Shown here: piece after piece, positions 62,881 through 64,000 of the stretch | How positions within the stretch are numbered: position 1 is the first letter of the stretch | How the letters are laid out: each line of letters opens with the position of its first letter | Assembly: GCF_042665545.1 (NCBI RefSeq) | Contig: NZ_JBHTCM010000018.1 | Coordinates: 1-64,000, forward strand | DNA length: 64,000 nucleotides | Reading direction: 5' to 3' | Source: Rhodocista pekingensis | Lineage (GTDB): Bacteria > Pseudomonadota > Alphaproteobacteria > Azospirillales > Azospirillaceae | Notes under the pieces: model-generated | Database searches by the model: none | Seen by the model: only the letters and a program-made list of their open reading frames with translations | What the model was told of the DNA's origin: nothing | Translations under genes and position numbers: made by a program

Positions 62881-63600
62881 ATGACCTCCCCCCCGGTTCC
62901 GCCCGACGGTGACAGGCCCGCGCCCCGGCCGGGACGCCCGGCGTCGGCGCGTCCGGCATCGGCGCGTCCGGACGTGGCCGTGGCGCTGACCCGGCGCCCG
63001 TCCCGCGGCGGCGTGGCGGACGCGCAGCAGCACACCCGGATGGTCAATCTGGCGAAGGTGGCGCTGCCGGCGCTGGCCGCGGCCGTGCTGGCCCTGATCG
63101 CCGCGTGGCCGCTGTTCTCCGGCCGCCAGGACAGCCAGCGCGCCGGCCCCGACACGGGACAGCTCGAAATGGTGGATGCGCGCTATCTCGGCACCGACAA
63201 GGGCGCCCGGCCCTTCGAGGTGCGGGCGGAGAAGGCGGTGCAGGTCGGCGGCGGCAGCGGCCGTGTCGATCTGGTGAACCCGCAGGCGGAGATCACGCTG
63301 AAGGGCGGCGACTGGATCACCATGTCGGCCCGGCGCGGCAATTATGACCAGACGAGCGGACAGCTCGTCCTGGAGGGAGACGTTACCCTGTTCCAGGACG
63401 GCGGCTACGAGTTCACGACAGAGATGGCGCAGGTCGATACGCAGAAGGGCATCGCCTGGGGCAACGCCCCGGTCCGCGGCCAGGGGCCGGTCGGCGACAT
63501 CCAGGCCGGCGGCTTCCGCATCCTGGACGACGGCAACACCATCGTCTTCACCGGCAGGGCGCGGCTGCTGCTGGCGGACGGGATGGGGGGACGCGGATGA
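62881..63600 (+). CDS. lptC: LPS export ABC transporter periplasmic protein LptC
   Basis: 239-residue bitopic inner-membrane protein bridging the LptBFG transporter to LptA. After a 50-residue disordered Pro/Arg/Ala-rich N-terminus comes one transmembrane helix (V-A-L-P-A-L-A-A-A-V-L-A-L-I-A-A-W-P-L-F) at about 60-80 and then the beta-jellyroll with Y-x-G-x-x-x-G-A-R-P-F-E-V and L-E-G-D-V-T-L-F-Q. Its stop overlaps the LptA start (ATGA). Part of the rnd-lptC-lptA unit. Confidence 0.9.
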   Translation: MTSPPVPPDGDRPAPRPGRPASARPASARPDVAVALTRRPSRGGVADAQQHTRMVNLAKVALPALAAAVLALIAAWPLFSGRQDSQRAGPDTGQLEMVDARYLGTDKGARPFEVRAEKAVQVGGGSGRVDLVNPQAEITLKGGDWITMSARRGNYDQTSGQLVLEGDVTLFQDGGYEFTTEMAQVDTQKGIAWGNAPVRGQGPVGDIQAGGFRILDDGNTIVFTGRARLLLADGMGGRG

Positions 63601-64000
63601 CCGGCATGAACCATACCCGCCTTGCCGCGCTGCTGCTGGCCGGCGCCCTGATCCTGCCGGCTGCCCTGCCGGCGCGGGCGCAGACCGCCCGGCTGGACGA
63701 GGGCAAGGCGCCCGTCGCCATCGACGCCGACCAGGCCCTGGAATGGCACAAGGAGCGGCAGGCCTATGTCGCCCGCGGCAACGCCGTGGCCACCCGCGGC
63801 GATCTCTCCGTCAGGGCCGACACGCTGACCGCGTACTACCGGGAGCTGCCCACCGGCGGCACCGAGATCTACCGCCTGTCCGCGGAGGGCGGCGTCGTCA
63901 TAAAGGCGCCACGACAGACCGCCTATGGTGACCGCGGTGTCTACGAGGTGGACAGGCAGGTGGCCGTGCTGACCGGGCAGGGCCTGCGGCTGGAGACGGA
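63597..64000 (+). CDS. lptA: LPS export protein LptA, partial at window end
   Basis: The first 134 residues of a periplasmic OstA-like protein; the frame is open to the end of the window. Signal peptide L-A-A-L-L-L-A-G-A-L-I-L-P-A-A-L-P-A-R-A-Q, then the LptA jellyroll (A-I-D-A-D-Q-A-L-E-W, V-A-R-G-N-A-V-A-T-R-G-D, V-R-A-D-T-L-T-A-Y-Y-R). ATG 63597 overlaps the LptC stop; ATG 63606 is possible. LptA carries lipopolysaccharide across the periplasm. Confidence 0.88.
   Translation, partial: MTGMNHTRLAALLLAGALILPAALPARAQTARLDEGKAPVAIDADQALEWHKERQAYVARGNAVATRGDLSVRADTLTAYYRELPTGGTEIYRLSAEGGVVIKAPRQTAYGDRGVYEVDRQVAVLTGQGLRLET

Overview
The window is a chromosomal segment of a very GC-rich alphaproteobacterium, most likely a Rhodospirillales/Azospirillaceae member (Azospirillum- or Rhodocista-like). 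Pointers are the fused indolepyruvate:ferredoxin oxidoreductase, a CcrM-type GANTC methyltransferase beside rnhB, ETF-ubiquinone oxidoreductase, a TipF-like degenerate EAL protein, an rnd-lptC-lptA cluster, and a GltB whose predicted propeptide is 36 residues, as in Azospirillum. The assignment to genus is inference; no rRNA lies in the window. Most genes are housekeeping with dense coding and short gaps. Three stretches stand out as accessory because of lower GC or toxin-antitoxin content: about 600-1310, 5000-6600 and 48780-49860.

Layout. 1-1.3 kb: a DUF29 protein and an AT-rich orphan gene. 1.5-3.7 kb (minus): tsaE-amgK-murU, a cell-wall sugar recycling operon. 4-5 kb: ferredoxin/flavodoxin-NADP reductase. 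5.1-6.5 kb (minus): an AbiE-type toxin-antitoxin pair. 7.4-10.3 kb: zinc uptake, znuCB and znuA divergent around a Zur box. 10.4-15.6 kb: dapB, a Uma2-type nuclease and fused iorAB. 15.7-19.5 kb: a large STAND-type P-loop NTPase with eleven almost identical 46-residue TPR units. 19.6-27.5 kb: PEBP protein, threonine ammonia-lyase, TipF-like protein, HAD phosphatase, a molybdopterin oxidoreductase and a large MscS channel. 27.6-32.2 kb (minus): folB, ccrM with a dense GANTC cluster upstream, rnhB and an S9 peptidase. 32.4-35.1 kb: hemN behind an FNR/FixK-type box, then an anchored acid phosphatase followed by tandem hairpin repeats. 35.2-41.2 kb (minus): radical SAM protein, ispE, TPR protein, ETF-QO. 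41.3-48.5 kb: uracil-DNA glycosylase, moaB, two glycosyltransferases, a PadR-DUF2218 regulator, a P-loop ATPase, an FtsE-like ATPase and a SEL1 protein. 48.7-49.9 kb: tRNA-Gln followed by a small island with a BrnT-like toxin module. 50-52 kb: a 658-residue protein I do not recognise. 52.1-59.1 kb (minus): gltD-DUF2442-GST-gltB. 59.7-64 kb: uppP, an NDUFA9-like protein, tRNA-Leu, rnd, lptC and the start of lptA.

How the parts connect: several genes serve the cell envelope (tsaE-amgK-murU, dapB, uppP, lptCA, the FtsE-like ATPase). Others serve nitrogen and amino-acid metabolism (gltBD, ilvA, iorAB). Zinc (Zur box), oxygen (FNR/FixK box) and cell cycle (GANTC cluster) each leave a visible regulatory signature. 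The best candidates for something little described are the STAND-TPR protein with recent repeat turnover, the seven GANTC sites upstream of ccrM, the tRNA-Gln island with a third gene coupled to a toxin-antitoxin pair, and the unknown 658-residue protein.
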